The position numbers and the translations under genes are program-made. A stretch of DNA of 64,000 bases from an uncultured Lachnospiraceae bacterium (GTDB lineage Bacteria; Bacillota; Clostridia; Lachnospirales; Lachnospiraceae): assembly GCA_910576895.1 (NCBI GenBank), contig CAJTJZ010000007.1, positions 23,725 through 87,724 on the forward strand, read 5' to 3'. Below, one piece after another: positions 25,604 through 35,184 of the stretch. Below the pieces are notes generated by a model. It saw only the letters and a program-made list of their open reading frames with translations. It ran no database searches and was not told the DNA's origin. Numbering within the stretch: the first letter of the stretch is position 1; every line of letters begins with the position of its first letter.

Positions 25604-26342
25604 ATTTATTGGTGAATCTCTTAATAAAAACATCTCTAAAACTCTTTTGATATGCTCTTGCTATTTTCATAATTTCTCCATTATCAAATTGAAAATCTTG
25701 AATATGCAATATCTCAATATGATTCATATTAACTAGATATGTACTTTGAGCTAACGCAAATCCATATCGTCCATATTTTTCCAGTAATTGCCCTGGTTTT
25801 TCATCTACAAGAAGTTTGTCTACATGCTTTGCTTCTTCGCATTTTGGGCATACTACTACTCTCCCACCTCGTTTGTAATTTTCTATATACAAAATATTAT
25901 TTATTTTTATCTTCATAATACTCCATCTATAATGTGTTATCATAGTAGGTTCTTTGGATCTTTTTTCAACCTCATCTAAAATCTCTTTTATCGTCTCAGT
26001 AAATTCTTTATAATCTTGTTGTTTCAATAAATACCGAAAAGGTGTTGCTTTAAAAGAATGAATGGTTGGTTGATAAATTCCTGAGCAGAAAACAAGTACA
26101 GCATATGGAAATTTTTTACGAAACTGTTCTGCCACCTGATTTCCATCCATCTCTCCAAGCTGCATATCAAGAATCAGTAAATCATAATCAATTCCTCTAT
26201 CCAAATTATAAACGAATTCTTCTCCTGACGTAAATTCATATATTTTAAAATCAATATTTTTATCCCCTTTAGCCTTATTAAGTACACCTTTGAGATAAGA
26301 AATAAATATATTACTATCATCACATATTGCTATATCATACAT
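25575..26342 (-). CDS. LytTR response regulator, agr locus
   Basis: 255 residues: receiver domain (about 1-125, Asp in LLILDMQLGEMDG, Lys in RYLLKQ) and LytTR domain (about 140-245). It starts 13 bp after the end of the restored agrB frame, with GGGTGAAG as ribosome site. The final residues, DYTGGRKT, are encoded inside the structured repeat copy 2, so the natural C-terminus has been replaced or extended. No sensor kinase follows; the kinase of the opposing operon might serve both. Its closest functional label is AgrA. Confidence 0.92.
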   Translation of the reverse strand: MYDIAICDDSNIFISYLKGVLNKAKGDKNIDFKIYEFTSGEEFVYNLDRGIDYDLLILDMQLGEMDGNQVAEQFRKKFPYAVLVFCSGIYQPTIHSFKATPFRYLLKQQDYKEFTETIKEILDEVEKRSKEPTMITHYRWSIMKIKINNILYIENYKRGGRVVVCPKCEEAKHVDKLLVDEKPGQLLEKYGRYGFALAQSTYLVNMNHIEILHIQDFQFDNGEIMKIARAYQKSFRDVFIKRFTNKYDYTGGRKT

Positions 26343-26355
26343 AAGGCTTCACCCT

Positions 26356-26933
26356 TTACTTCTTTTTTCTACGTACTTTCTCAATAAACAATATTATCAC
26401 CTGTATTACATATGAAAAAGTAATTAAATACACAATTTCATTCCAATCCATCAATATCATCATTATATAAACAATAAAATGTAATAACACTATTATCCTT
26501 ATCTTTTTACGATATACTTTTTTTCATCTATTGATATTAGCTTAGTCTTTGTGTCCACAGGAGCAAAACAAAATATACATATAGAACATATAATAAAATT
26601 ACTCAAAAATACAATATTATTAAACCTATCTACTATATACTCTATATTTATAAGCATTAATACAATAATCAAATTAGAATATATGGTACATTTCCAAAAC
26701 TTATCTGCATGCCATCCACCACAAAAACTTCTTAATGGTATGTATATTATCAAAAATAAAATTACCAACAACCATTTTCCTGAAATCCCTGCGATAATCA
26801 AGGCAATAATTATATTTACAAATACCTCACAAACTAGTATATAACCATACTTATAAATATTTACTTCCTCTATTGATATTATATTTTCTTCTAACTGCTT
26901 ATTAATAATTTTATCTACTAGATTTTCTATCAT
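26356..26933 (-). pseudogene. agrB: agrB-like processing protease, frameshifted at an A7 run
   Basis: The zero frame from ATG 26933 (AGGG upstream; a GTG lies at 26942) gives 144 residues and stops at 26499. It includes the AgrB catalytic His75 and Cys82 in CGGWHADKFWKC. The protein ends abruptly after KKYIVKR. In the -1 frame the sequence continues VYRKKIRIIVLLHFIVYIM and on through a further membrane segment to a basic end at 26356, exactly the missing C-terminal part of an AgrB. Joining both at the A7 run (26518-26524) gives 192 residues, the normal family length. The junction reads A-AAA-AAG in the zero frame, a -1 slippery site. It may be a mutation, programmed frameshifting or sequencing error. 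No agrD is adjacent. Confidence 0.8.
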
Positions 26934-27014
26934 ATTATACACCCTATAAAGTCATATTTTAAATTTTATATAATATCCTAAACCATTTATAAGCTATATG
27001 TCTATATTTTATAT

Positions 27015-27283
27015 TTACTTAACATCCTCTGAAGTAAGTTTACTTGTTTTCTTATACCTTAATTCTTCAGCCAAACCATATATTTATATTTCTTCTCCAA
27101 ATAAATAATTACTATGATAAAATCTTGAAACATCCATTTCTAATGTTTCTATTATTTCATATGCGACTTTAAATAAACTTGTTATTATATTTCCTTCTTT
27201 ATTAATTGTATACACAAAATATTTCTGTTTTTCTTTATCATATTTCTTTTTGTTAGAACATGGAATTAATTTTTATTATTCAT
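27015..27283 (-). pseudogene. Decayed small gene upstream of agrB
   Basis: From ATG 27283 the frame stops after five codons (MNNKN). If one base is added to the A5 run (27270-27274) it continues as MNNKKLIPCSNKKKYDKEKQ and on to YLFGEEI, then meets an in-frame TAA at 27084-27086, after which a further 22 protein-like codons (IYGLAEELRYKKTSKLTSED) follow to a stop at 27015. The product would be a soluble protein of about 88 residues. I do not recognise it, and it does not look like an AgrD pheromone precursor. The remaining sequence up to 27470 shows no feature. Confidence 0.5.
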
Positions 27284-27473
27284 TTCTATTATCATCTATA
27301 AAAATATAATCCCATAGCAGTTCTATTTTCTCATATAGAATATATCAATTCTTTCTAAATATATTGTAGTAGATACTATATATCATTTTAAAAATTTTGT
27401 CAATAACTGATTTTCTAAATTTTTTAAAATAGGACTGAAAATTCTAATAACGATACACTATCTCTACAAGCAA

Positions 27474-27501
27474 AAAAACGGACTCCAAAGAATCCGTTTT
27501 T
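27474..27501 (-). terminator. Terminator of the membrane XRE gene
   Basis: AAAAACGGA (27474-27482) pairs with TCCGTTTTT (27493-27501). On the minus strand it follows the gene ending at 27545 and leads into TTTTTTTGCTTG. Confidence 0.85.
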
Positions 27502-27544
27502 CATTCTATTTCTATTTTTACAATATAATTATTTTTATCTATTT

Positions 27545-28588
27545 TTATTCTTTACTTTGTCTTTTCATAATTCCATTTAATATATTCCAGATTGCCGCAA
27601 ATAATACGCCTGCCACTGGCCAAACAATCCAAGAACGTCCCCAGTTTTGGAAATAAAAGCTAATCAATAAATAAAACGCTGTAATGAAGCACCAATATGC
27701 TCCAGAAAAGAAAGACAATCGTTTTCCTATTTCCTTTTTTTCTTCTGTATAATCTCCTATCTGCAATAATTTTTCATAGCTACCTTGAACACTCCCTGTT
27801 TTTACAAATAAAAATACACCAATTGCTATTAAAATAAGTAATAAATCAAGGCAATAAATAAAAAACATATCTTCTTTTTCCAGTGCAACTGCTATCATAA
27901 GAGGAATAACACCAAGAATACATAAAACAACACCTGCACAAGTTCTGGAACGAAAAGTTGTTTCAAACTCTTTTCTGTTTTTTTCCACAAGCTCCTCTAC
28001 TCCCTGCTGCAATATAAAACTTTCTTTTTCCAAATATTCAAATTTTGATAACTGCATTCCATAAAAAATAAACATAGCAACTGCAACTGCAACAAAAAGA
28101 AGTAAAATAACAATACCCATTCCAGCAGCCATGGCTTCTGTTATCTGAAATCCAAAGATAGCATTTCCATATTCAGAATATCCTCCAAGTAACAATAAAC
28201 ATACTGGTGAAAGAATGCATAACATAACAGCAAATGCCATTTTTACAGAAAGTCTTTTTGTTATCTCCATAAATTCTGTCGCTTCCTCTAAAGAAACACT
28301 CTTTAGCTTTTTATTTGTTTTACTTGTTTCCTTTTGATACTCCAAAGGATTTAATACAACTTGTTGTATTTTTTCTGAATCCTCTTTATCCTCTTTTAAT
28401 AAGTAATCCGTACTTACATGAAAAATCTCACTGATTCTTACAAGTTTATCCAGTTCTGGAACAGAAGTTTCACTCTCCCATTTTGATATGGATTGTCTAG
28501 ATATGCCAAGCTGTTCTGCTAAATCTTCTTGTGACCAACCCTGCTGTTTTCGCAAATAGACAATTTTTTCTCCTAATGTCATATTCAT
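27545..28588 (-). CDS. XRE regulator with C-terminal membrane domain
   Basis: 347 residues. HTH_3 domain at residues 5-62 (GEKIVYLRKQQGWSQEDLA, ISRQSISKWE, VSTDYLLKED), a linker, then six hydrophobic segments between about 115 and 340. Membrane-tethered XRE proteins of this layout are widespread in Clostridia; their signals and targets are mostly unknown. The neighbours do not suggest a regulon: a terminator follows and the ECF sigma gene is divergent across 285 bp. AAAGG precedes the start. The intergenic 28589-28873 is AT-rich and presumably holds both promoters. Confidence 0.88.
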   Translation of the reverse strand: MNMTLGEKIVYLRKQQGWSQEDLAEQLGISRQSISKWESETSVPELDKLVRISEIFHVSTDYLLKEDKEDSEKIQQVVLNPLEYQKETSKTNKKLKSVSLEEATEFMEITKRLSVKMAFAVMLCILSPVCLLLLGGYSEYGNAIFGFQITEAMAAGMGIVILLLFVAVAVAMFIFYGMQLSKFEYLEKESFILQQGVEELVEKNRKEFETTFRSRTCAGVVLCILGVIPLMIAVALEKEDMFFIYCLDLLLILIAIGVFLFVKTGSVQGSYEKLLQIGDYTEEKKEIGKRLSFFSGAYWCFITAFYLLISFYFQNWGRSWIVWPVAGVLFAAIWNILNGIMKRQSKE

Positions 28589-28873
28589 TCCAACCTTTCT
28601 TTTTTATGAAACAATTTTAACATATATTAATTACCATAAGTCGCTGCAGCTTCTTTCCTAAATAATGATATCATAAATTTTAGTTCATGACTACCAAATA
28701 CACTTGAAAATTCCGCAACTACTGGTTGCAATTACTGTTTTTCCATAAAAATTTTTCCAATCATAAAAAATTTTTCCAACCTTTTCTGAACTTCTGTGTC
28801 TTTATATAATATAGATAAGATATTTCTGAACAATTCCTAATGATCAAATAAAGAAAGGAGCAGAAAATAATCA

Positions 28874-30520
28874 ATGAGACGAGAATATGCAAATACTATT
28901 ATAAATCAATATATGGAACGGATTTATTCTTACGTTTCTCAAAGGATTTCCAATGAAGCAGATATTTGTGATATAGCACAAGACATTTGTTTCCATATTT
29001 ATAAAGCAGCTCTTACAAAAGAAATTTATGCCCTAGATGCTTTTATATGGAAAGTGGCAAAGCATACGTTGGCAAATTATTATCGTAAAAGGCAAAAGCT
29101 ATATTATACTATCTCATTAGAAGAAGCAAATCTTGATTTTGAAGATAAAAGAACCAGCACGTTACAGAATATGATTGCTTTAGAAGATTATCATAAAATC
29201 CGACAAGAAATTTCTTATTTATCCAAAATACAGCGAAATATCATTATTATGTTTTACTATGAAGGAAAAAAGCAGTCAGAAATTGCAGAATTTTTACAAA
29301 TACCCTTAGGAACAGTAAAATATTATCTAAGCGAAGCAAAAAAAGAATTAAAGAAAGGAATGAAAAAAATGAGAAATAAAAAAGATTTAGAATTTAATCC
29401 TATCGAATTTGGAGTTATAGGTTATTCTGGAAGCAATGGTGAAATGGGAGATGCAGTCAACTTCTTTCGAAGTGCATTATCACAAAATATTATATATTGT
29501 ATTTCTAATAAGGAATTTACTATAGCAGAAATTGCTGATATGCTTCATGTTTCCCCAATATATATAGAAAGCGAACTTGATTTTCTGGAAAAATATTCTC
29601 TTGTAATAAAGAAAAAGAACCATTATATTTCTAATATATTAATTGATGAAGCAACAGAAGAATTTTGTCAAAAGCATAGACAGATTTATGAAAAAACATC
29701 GTCTCTTATTGCCTGTAAATTGTTTGATGAAATTAGTCATAGTTCTTATCTTGATAGTGATGATATTTATGGGCCAAAACATGATAAGAATTATATTATG
29801 TGGTCATTACTATTTTATCTTCTTGCTCAAACAAAAAATCCTTCTTCTGAAACTATGATCTCTTTTGACGAAGTAGCTGAACTACGAGCAGATGGTGGAA
29901 AAAATTTAATTACAGCTTCTATAAAAACTTCTGCCGGAGAAAACTATATACAAAAAACTCACTTAAATCAACTTTATGGTCCTTGCTGGAATGCATCTAA
30001 TGATATTACTTTATGGCTAATTGATGGAGACTGGACAAAAAAAAGAATCACCTCACACTATGGTGGTTCTAATATAGAATATGACTTAATACTTTTAAAC
30101 AGGTTTTTAAAAAATGAAAAATTATCAGAAGACGATTATGCCTTTTTATGTAGGAAACATTATATTAAAAAAACAAAGCAAGGCTTTATACTCAATCTTG
30201 TTGTTTTAAAAGAAAGCAAAATAAAAGAACAGCTACTTAGTATAGCAAATAAAATAAAAACAAAAGTATTGCATGATATAGATATAGAACTTACTGCTTA
30301 CAAAAAATGGAACTTAGAAAATAAACAACTCCCTCCTCATCTACAAAAACAGGCAGAATATCATCTACAACATATGTTTGACTCTGATGGCTGGTTTATG
30401 CTTTATGCAAAAAAAGCATTAGTGGAAAGTGGACGACTTATACCAGTAGAGGAAGAACAAAAATTTAGCGTCACTCAAATAATTATTACTAGAAATAAAG
30501 AATGTGTCTATTTTCATTAA
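28874..30520 (+). CDS. ECF-like sigma factor with large C-terminal extension
   Basis: 548 residues. The first 170 are a sigma-70 family factor: region 2 at about 8-75 (NQYMERIYSYVSQRI, DICDIAQDICFHIY) and region 4 at about 115-165 (LSKIQRNIIIMFYYEGKKQSEIAEFLQIPLGT is the helix-turn-helix stretch). After a basic linker (KKGMKKMRNKK) comes a winged-helix segment (about 205-250, FTIAEIADMLHVSP) and then about 300 residues without a family known to me. No anti-sigma gene is adjacent, so the extension may sense or restrain the factor itself. AAAGGAGC precedes the start. Sigma assignment is sound; the role is unknown. Confidence 0.82.
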   Translation: MRREYANTIINQYMERIYSYVSQRISNEADICDIAQDICFHIYKAALTKEIYALDAFIWKVAKHTLANYYRKRQKLYYTISLEEANLDFEDKRTSTLQNMIALEDYHKIRQEISYLSKIQRNIIIMFYYEGKKQSEIAEFLQIPLGTVKYYLSEAKKELKKGMKKMRNKKDLEFNPIEFGVIGYSGSNGEMGDAVNFFRSALSQNIIYCISNKEFTIAEIADMLHVSPIYIESELDFLEKYSLVIKKKNHYISNILIDEATEEFCQKHRQIYEKTSSLIACKLFDEISHSSYLDSDDIYGPKHDKNYIMWSLLFYLLAQTKNPSSETMISFDEVAELRADGGKNLITASIKTSAGENYIQKTHLNQLYGPCWNASNDITLWLIDGDWTKKRITSHYGGSNIEYDLILLNRFLKNEKLSEDDYAFLCRKHYIKKTKQGFILNLVVLKESKIKEQLLSIANKIKTKVLHDIDIELTAYKKWNLENKQLPPHLQKQAEYHLQHMFDSDGWFMLYAKKALVESGRLIPVEEEQKFSVTQIIITRNKECVYFH

Positions 30521-30628
30521 TCCTAAAAAATACTTTCTTCTTTAGCAAATTTAACCATTAAATCAGGTCTTAAAACTTAAAATCTTTACAAACCTGACAA
30601 TCCTTACAGATCTAACAAGAAATAAAAA

Positions 30629-30667
30629 AGCTATGATAAAAATAATAAAAATTTTCTATCATAGCTT
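30629..30667. terminator. Bidirectional terminator
   Basis: AAGCTATGATA (30629-30639) pairs with TATCATAGCTT (30657-30667); plus-strand tail CTTTTTATT, minus-strand tail TTTTTTATTTC. It serves the convergent sigma-factor and chemoreceptor genes. Confidence 0.88.
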
Positions 30668-30697
30668 CTTTTTATTCTCACAGAAAAATCAAATGCT

Positions 30698-32728
30698 CTA
30701 ATCAAAATATTGAAAACTTCCAACAAGTTCCTTTAGTAAATCTGATTGACTAGACAATTCTTCAGAAGATGCAGCACATTGTTGTGCCATAGCAGAATTA
30801 GATTCTACTACATTCGCTATTTGATTAATCCCTTCTGCAACTTGCGATGCTGCTTCTGCCTGATTATCAGAAGCCTTTGCTATCTCAATAATAGATGTAT
30901 TTACTATATTTGCACTATCTACAACCATAAGCAACGATTCCGCTGTAGACTTTGTAAGTTTTGTTCCATCTTCTACTGCAAGAATTGCATTTTGTATTAA
31001 ATCTTTTGTATTTCTTGCTGCTTCTGAACTTTGTTCTGCTAAGATTCCTACTTGTGTAGCAACAACAGCAAACCCCTTGCCAGCTTCTCCTGCTCGTGCT
31101 GCCTCAATAGATGCATTTAATGCAAGAAGATTTGTTTGATCTGCAATTTCTTCAATACTGCTAATAATTTCTGCAATTTTATCGGATGCTTCCCTAATCC
31201 TTAACATAGCATTTGTATTTTCCTTCATCTGTCCATTACAGGAAATGATTTGATCATTTACATTTTTCACAACAATTCTAGCTTTTTCTGCATTTTCAGC
31301 ACTCACTTGTATTTTCTCTGAAATATCTGTAACCGTTGCCGTCAGCTCTTGTACTGCACTTGCCTGATCGGTAGCCCCCTCCGCAAGTGATTGTGCTGCT
31401 CCTGCCAAATCCATAGAACCTTTTTGTACACTTTTTGCATTATGATCAATTCGTCTCATAGCATCATTTAAAGAATCAACAATTCCCTGAACAGAATCAC
31501 TGATTTGAGAAAAATCACCATTGTAATTTTCATCAATTAAAATTTTAAAATTCCCCTCTGATAAATCTGATAAATGATGACTAATATCAGAAATAACTAT
31601 ATTCAAATCCTGAATTGTTTTCGTAAGGCAATTCATTAAAATAGCTGTTTCGTCATTTTCTTCTGGAACTGGAGTAGGAGAATGAAGATCTCCTTCTGCT
31701 AAAAGCTCTAACCGTTTCACAGATGTAATAATTGGTTTTGCAACTGTTTTTCCCAATTGGTTTCCACTGCTAACCCCAAAAATAGCAAAAATAATAACAA
31801 AAACCACAGCAAGAGCTAAAGAGATAAAAAATTTTCCTAAAAATTCATTTCTAACAGCAGTGACTGCAATACTCCATCCCTCTGTATTTGGAACTGGTGA
31901 ATAAGCAACTATTTTTGTTACACCACCATAAAAATAAGTACCTATTCCATCTTCGCCTGCCACCATTTTTTTGCAAATTTTACTAAACTTTTTCAATTTT
32001 GGATTAGAATCTCCAAGAGCAACACAATTTTCCACTCCAACAAGTTCTGAATTAATATCAGCAATTGTAATTCCATTAGAGTCAGCCATAAAAGCAGTAC
32101 CACCTTTACCTACCTTAATGGAACGCATAATATCATTTAAACTTTCACCGTCTGGAATATAGACAACAACACCAACTGGAGTTGTATTAGGAACACCCTC
32201 TTGCCATAATGGAGCAGCTACTGCAAAAGAAACAGCTTTGGTAATATCACTATATGCAGGAGTAGAAACATAGGTATTTCCTTGCATACACTCCTTAAAA
32301 TATTCTCTATCAGAAAGATCTTCTCCTGTAATAATATCAATACCACTATTATCAAGAAGAAATCCACCATCAAAGTCATGATCTGCAATCCTTTGTTTAA
32401 AAATCTCACTTTTTTCTTCTTTTGTTATTTCTGGATCAGCAAGCCTTGCTGTGCTGCCTGTTTCATAAGCAATTGTTACATATTGCTCCACTGATGCAGA
32501 TACATAAGCGGCTGCTATAATTGAAGTATTATCAATTGTCTGTGAAACTGCACCAACAGAAGAAAAATAATTTAAAACAGAAGTTACCACCCCTAATACA
32601 ACGCAACATAAAATGATTACTTGAGCAAAACGCTTTGAAATCTTTTTTTCAATACTAATAAACGTATTTTTTTTATCTTTCCCCTTATTTGCTATTTTAC
32701 TTTTTTCATCCCCATTTTTTTTCTTCAT
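30698..32728 (-). CDS. Methyl-accepting chemotaxis protein, dCache type
   Basis: 676-residue transmembrane chemoreceptor. A charged cytoplasmic start precedes TM1 (about 35-58). The extracellular region (about 60-300) has the double Cache pattern (DNSGIDIITGEDLSDREYF, SIKVGKGGTAFMADSNG, GWSIAVTAVRNEF). TM2 (about 305-328), HAMP (about 330-385) and a signalling domain with the hairpin tip EEIADQTNLLALNASIEAAR near residue 535 follow. It would signal through CheW/CheA encoded elsewhere. dCache domains often bind amino acids or other small molecules; the ligand is not evident. Upstream, 32729-33077 (349 bp) is AT-rich with no recognisable feature beyond a presumed promoter. Confidence 0.95.
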   Translation of the reverse strand: MKKKNGDEKSKIANKGKDKKNTFISIEKKISKRFAQVIILCCVVLGVVTSVLNYFSSVGAVSQTIDNTSIIAAAYVSASVEQYVTIAYETGSTARLADPEITKEEKSEIFKQRIADHDFDGGFLLDNSGIDIITGEDLSDREYFKECMQGNTYVSTPAYSDITKAVSFAVAAPLWQEGVPNTTPVGVVVYIPDGESLNDIMRSIKVGKGGTAFMADSNGITIADINSELVGVENCVALGDSNPKLKKFSKICKKMVAGEDGIGTYFYGGVTKIVAYSPVPNTEGWSIAVTAVRNEFLGKFFISLALAVVFVIIFAIFGVSSGNQLGKTVAKPIITSVKRLELLAEGDLHSPTPVPEENDETAILMNCLTKTIQDLNIVISDISHHLSDLSEGNFKILIDENYNGDFSQISDSVQGIVDSLNDAMRRIDHNAKSVQKGSMDLAGAAQSLAEGATDQASAVQELTATVTDISEKIQVSAENAEKARIVVKNVNDQIISCNGQMKENTNAMLRIREASDKIAEIISSIEEIADQTNLLALNASIEAARAGEAGKGFAVVATQVGILAEQSSEAARNTKDLIQNAILAVEDGTKLTKSTAESLLMVVDSANIVNTSIIEIAKASDNQAEAASQVAEGINQIANVVESNSAMAQQCAASSEELSSQSDLLKELVGSFQYFD

Positions 32729-33077
32729 AAGTTACCCCCTTTTGTACATCATACATCTTTGCATCTCTTTACAAAAAATAGATAGAATAAATTTTTCGTC
32801 CATCTAAAATTGTATTAATACCTATATCCATTTTTCCGTTCTTTTTGTTCTTATTTAATCGTATATCATGCCGTAAAAATTTCTTTAAAAATTTTTACAA
32901 TAAGAACATATTTTTTTAATTATATCATAATTTTTTGCTTCTAGCAACCTTAATTATGCTTAATTGTTAATTACTTAGTTATTTAATCTTATATAGTAAG
33001 AAGTTTCCCACTTTTTAAGTGAACGAATATATTACTAAGACAACACAATAAAAGCATATCTTATTTTCTTATCTTTT

Positions 33078-34706
33078 CTACATTAGTGGTGCAACAAACT
33101 TCATTACAACACCAATCATTTTTCTTTGCCACCTTTCGTTCTTTATTGATTCTTTTGTTATTTTTTTACATTGTTTTAATGTGTTATCAAAATCCTTCTC
33201 TATATCAATAATACAGGACATACCATAAAGATATGCTGCACATTCAAAGTGATGATAAAGACTTCTATAATCAAGATTAATTGTTCCAACAACAGCTTTA
33301 CAGTTATCACTAACAAACAGCTTTGCATGAACAAATCCCGGTGTATACTCATAAATTTCTACTCCAGATTCCAAAAGAGAGTAATAATGTGTTTTCGCTA
33401 AAGCATAAGGAACTTCTTTATCTGGAATTCCCGGAAGAATTAATTTCACATCAATTCCACGTTCTGCAGCAAACTTTAATGCTGCCTCCATTTCTCCATC
33501 AAGAATTAAATAAGGTGACATAATATGTACATACTCTTTTGATTGGTTAAGAATATCCATATAAACTCGTTCACCTACTTTATCATTATCTAATGGAGAG
33601 TCTGCATATGGCAAGACATACCCTTCCGTTTCTTTTCCTTCTTCCTCCTCCTGCATAGGAAAATACTTTCTTTCCATTCCTTCTGGTGCTAATGTGGCAT
33701 ATCCTAAATATTTTTTATAGTCTGGCAGCTTTTCATCTATATTCCACATTTGCAAAAACATCAGTGTAAAACTTTTTGCTGCTTCCCCTTTTAACATAAT
33801 TGCCACATCTTTCCAATGCCCAAACCTTTTTATATGATTAATATATTCATCTGCAAGATTAATACCGCCCGTAAATGCTATCTGCCCATCAATCACTAAA
33901 ATCTTTCTATGATCTCGATAGTTGTAATGCGTAGAAACAAATGGTGTCACTGGCGAAAATATTTTACATTTTATTCCAAGTTGTCTTAATCGCTTTGGAT
34001 AATCATGAGGCAATAGAGAAAATTCACAAGTGCCATCATACATCACTCGCACTTCTACATTTTCTTTTGCTTTTTCTGCCAAAATTTCTAAAATTTTTCC
34101 CCACATCAGACCTTCGTCAATAATAAAATATTCCAAAAAAATAAATTTCTTTGCTTTGCGAAGCTGTATTAATACTTCTGCAAATTTATCTTCACCTGAT
34201 GGAAAATAAACAGCTTCTGTATGATGATAAACTGGAAAACAACCAGTACGTCCAATATATCCTGCAAGCATAGCAGATTCTTTGTTTCTTTTTGAAAGAC
34301 TTTCCATTGTTTCTACAGATTGTGGAATAATTTCTTTTGTTTCATTAAAAATCTCCTGAAGTCTTGCCCTCACTGCTCTATGACCAATATCCATCTTTGT
34401 ATATAATAATAAAGCAGCACCAAAAAATGGTACTACAAGGATTAAAACAAGCCAAGTAATTTTTGCTGTTGGATCGGTACGACTATTTAATAAATATAGT
34501 ACCATAATAAGCATAAAAAAAACAATTCCACCATAAATATGCCCTAGATATTGCTCAAACCACTGAAAAATACTAATTAGCATAAGTGCCTGCAACGCCA
34601 TAAGAAAAAGCAAAAGTCCAATACGGCTAAAAATAATACGAGCAAGACCTTTTTTTCCTTTCTTCAATAAACGCATTCCTGTACTTTCTATCTCTTGTTG
34701 ATTCAT
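33078..34706 (-). CDS. cls: Cardiolipin synthase
   Basis: 542-residue membrane enzyme that condenses two phosphatidylglycerols to cardiolipin. Three N-terminal hydrophobic segments (about 28-50, 52-72, 80-102) precede two phospholipase D domains with complete HKD motifs: HRKILVIDG with GGINLAD (about 268-285) and HAKLFVSDN with GTINLDYRS (about 468-490). It is a single-gene unit. It is about 40-60 residues longer than the Bacillus ClsA type, mainly at the N-terminus. Assignment is strong. Confidence 0.94.
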   Translation of the reverse strand: MNQQEIESTGMRLLKKGKKGLARIIFSRIGLLLFLMALQALMLISIFQWFEQYLGHIYGGIVFFMLIMVLYLLNSRTDPTAKITWLVLILVVPFFGAALLLYTKMDIGHRAVRARLQEIFNETKEIIPQSVETMESLSKRNKESAMLAGYIGRTGCFPVYHHTEAVYFPSGEDKFAEVLIQLRKAKKFIFLEYFIIDEGLMWGKILEILAEKAKENVEVRVMYDGTCEFSLLPHDYPKRLRQLGIKCKIFSPVTPFVSTHYNYRDHRKILVIDGQIAFTGGINLADEYINHIKRFGHWKDVAIMLKGEAAKSFTLMFLQMWNIDEKLPDYKKYLGYATLAPEGMERKYFPMQEEEEGKETEGYVLPYADSPLDNDKVGERVYMDILNQSKEYVHIMSPYLILDGEMEAALKFAAERGIDVKLILPGIPDKEVPYALAKTHYYSLLESGVEIYEYTPGFVHAKLFVSDNCKAVVGTINLDYRSLYHHFECAAYLYGMSCIIDIEKDFDNTLKQCKKITKESIKNERWQRKMIGVVMKFVAPLM

Positions 34707-35116
34707 AAGCTATAATTCCTTTCTGTTTTTTCTATTTTAAAGAATATATTATCAAAACTATTTTGCTACTTTTCTATTTTATTATCAGTTACCATCTTAT
34801 TTATTAACATTCAATATTTATCTTGTAAAAATAAGTTTATTATATGACAATATTCGTAAAAAATCAATTATATCTGCTGTTTTTAATGATATTTCTATAT
34901 CTTAGCTTCATAATAAAATGATTTTTAACATTACTTTCCTATAGACGAACTTACCAATATGAAAAATATATATTATCATTATCATAATGGCAATATAACC
35001 TATTCTATAGCACATGGAAAAAAATTTAATAAAGTTTTATATTCAGTAAAAATAGAAAAAAATAAAAAGAAATTCTATTAAAAGTATTACATTTATTTAA
35101 AATTAAAATAGCATTA
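34707..35116. other. Gene-free AT-rich interval
   Basis: No convincing gene or RNA is visible in these 410 bp. One 40-codon plus-strand frame (34959-35081, starting MKNIYYHYHNGNITYS) has a protein-like start but no ribosome site or promoter, so it is not called as a gene. Confidence 0.6.
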
Positions 35117-35161
35117 AAAAAACGCCTATAAATATACAAAGGTATAAAACAGACGTTTTTT
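35117..35161 (-). terminator. Terminator of the O-acylation operon
   Basis: A composite stem, AAAAAACG (35117-35124) with CGTTTTTT (35154-35161) and an inner TATA-rich pairing, lies 24 bp past the stop codon of the DHHW gene; on the minus strand it ends in TTTTTTTAATG. Confidence 0.6.
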
Positions 35162-35184
35162 GTAATCCACTATATCAAAAGAAC

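Noticed and set aside
26356..26498. The short frame after agrB as an AgrD pheromone precursor
   Set aside because: It has no Cys or Ser thiolactone core and no acidic recognition tail; it matches the missing C-terminal membrane part of AgrB instead.
27015..27283. Decayed frame upstream of agrB as agrD
   Set aside because: The repaired product is a soluble, Lys-rich protein of about 88 residues without amphipathic leader or peptide core.
32729..33077. Cyclic-di-GMP riboswitch upstream of the chemoreceptor gene
   Set aside because: No GEMM-type conserved loops were found in the AT-rich leader.
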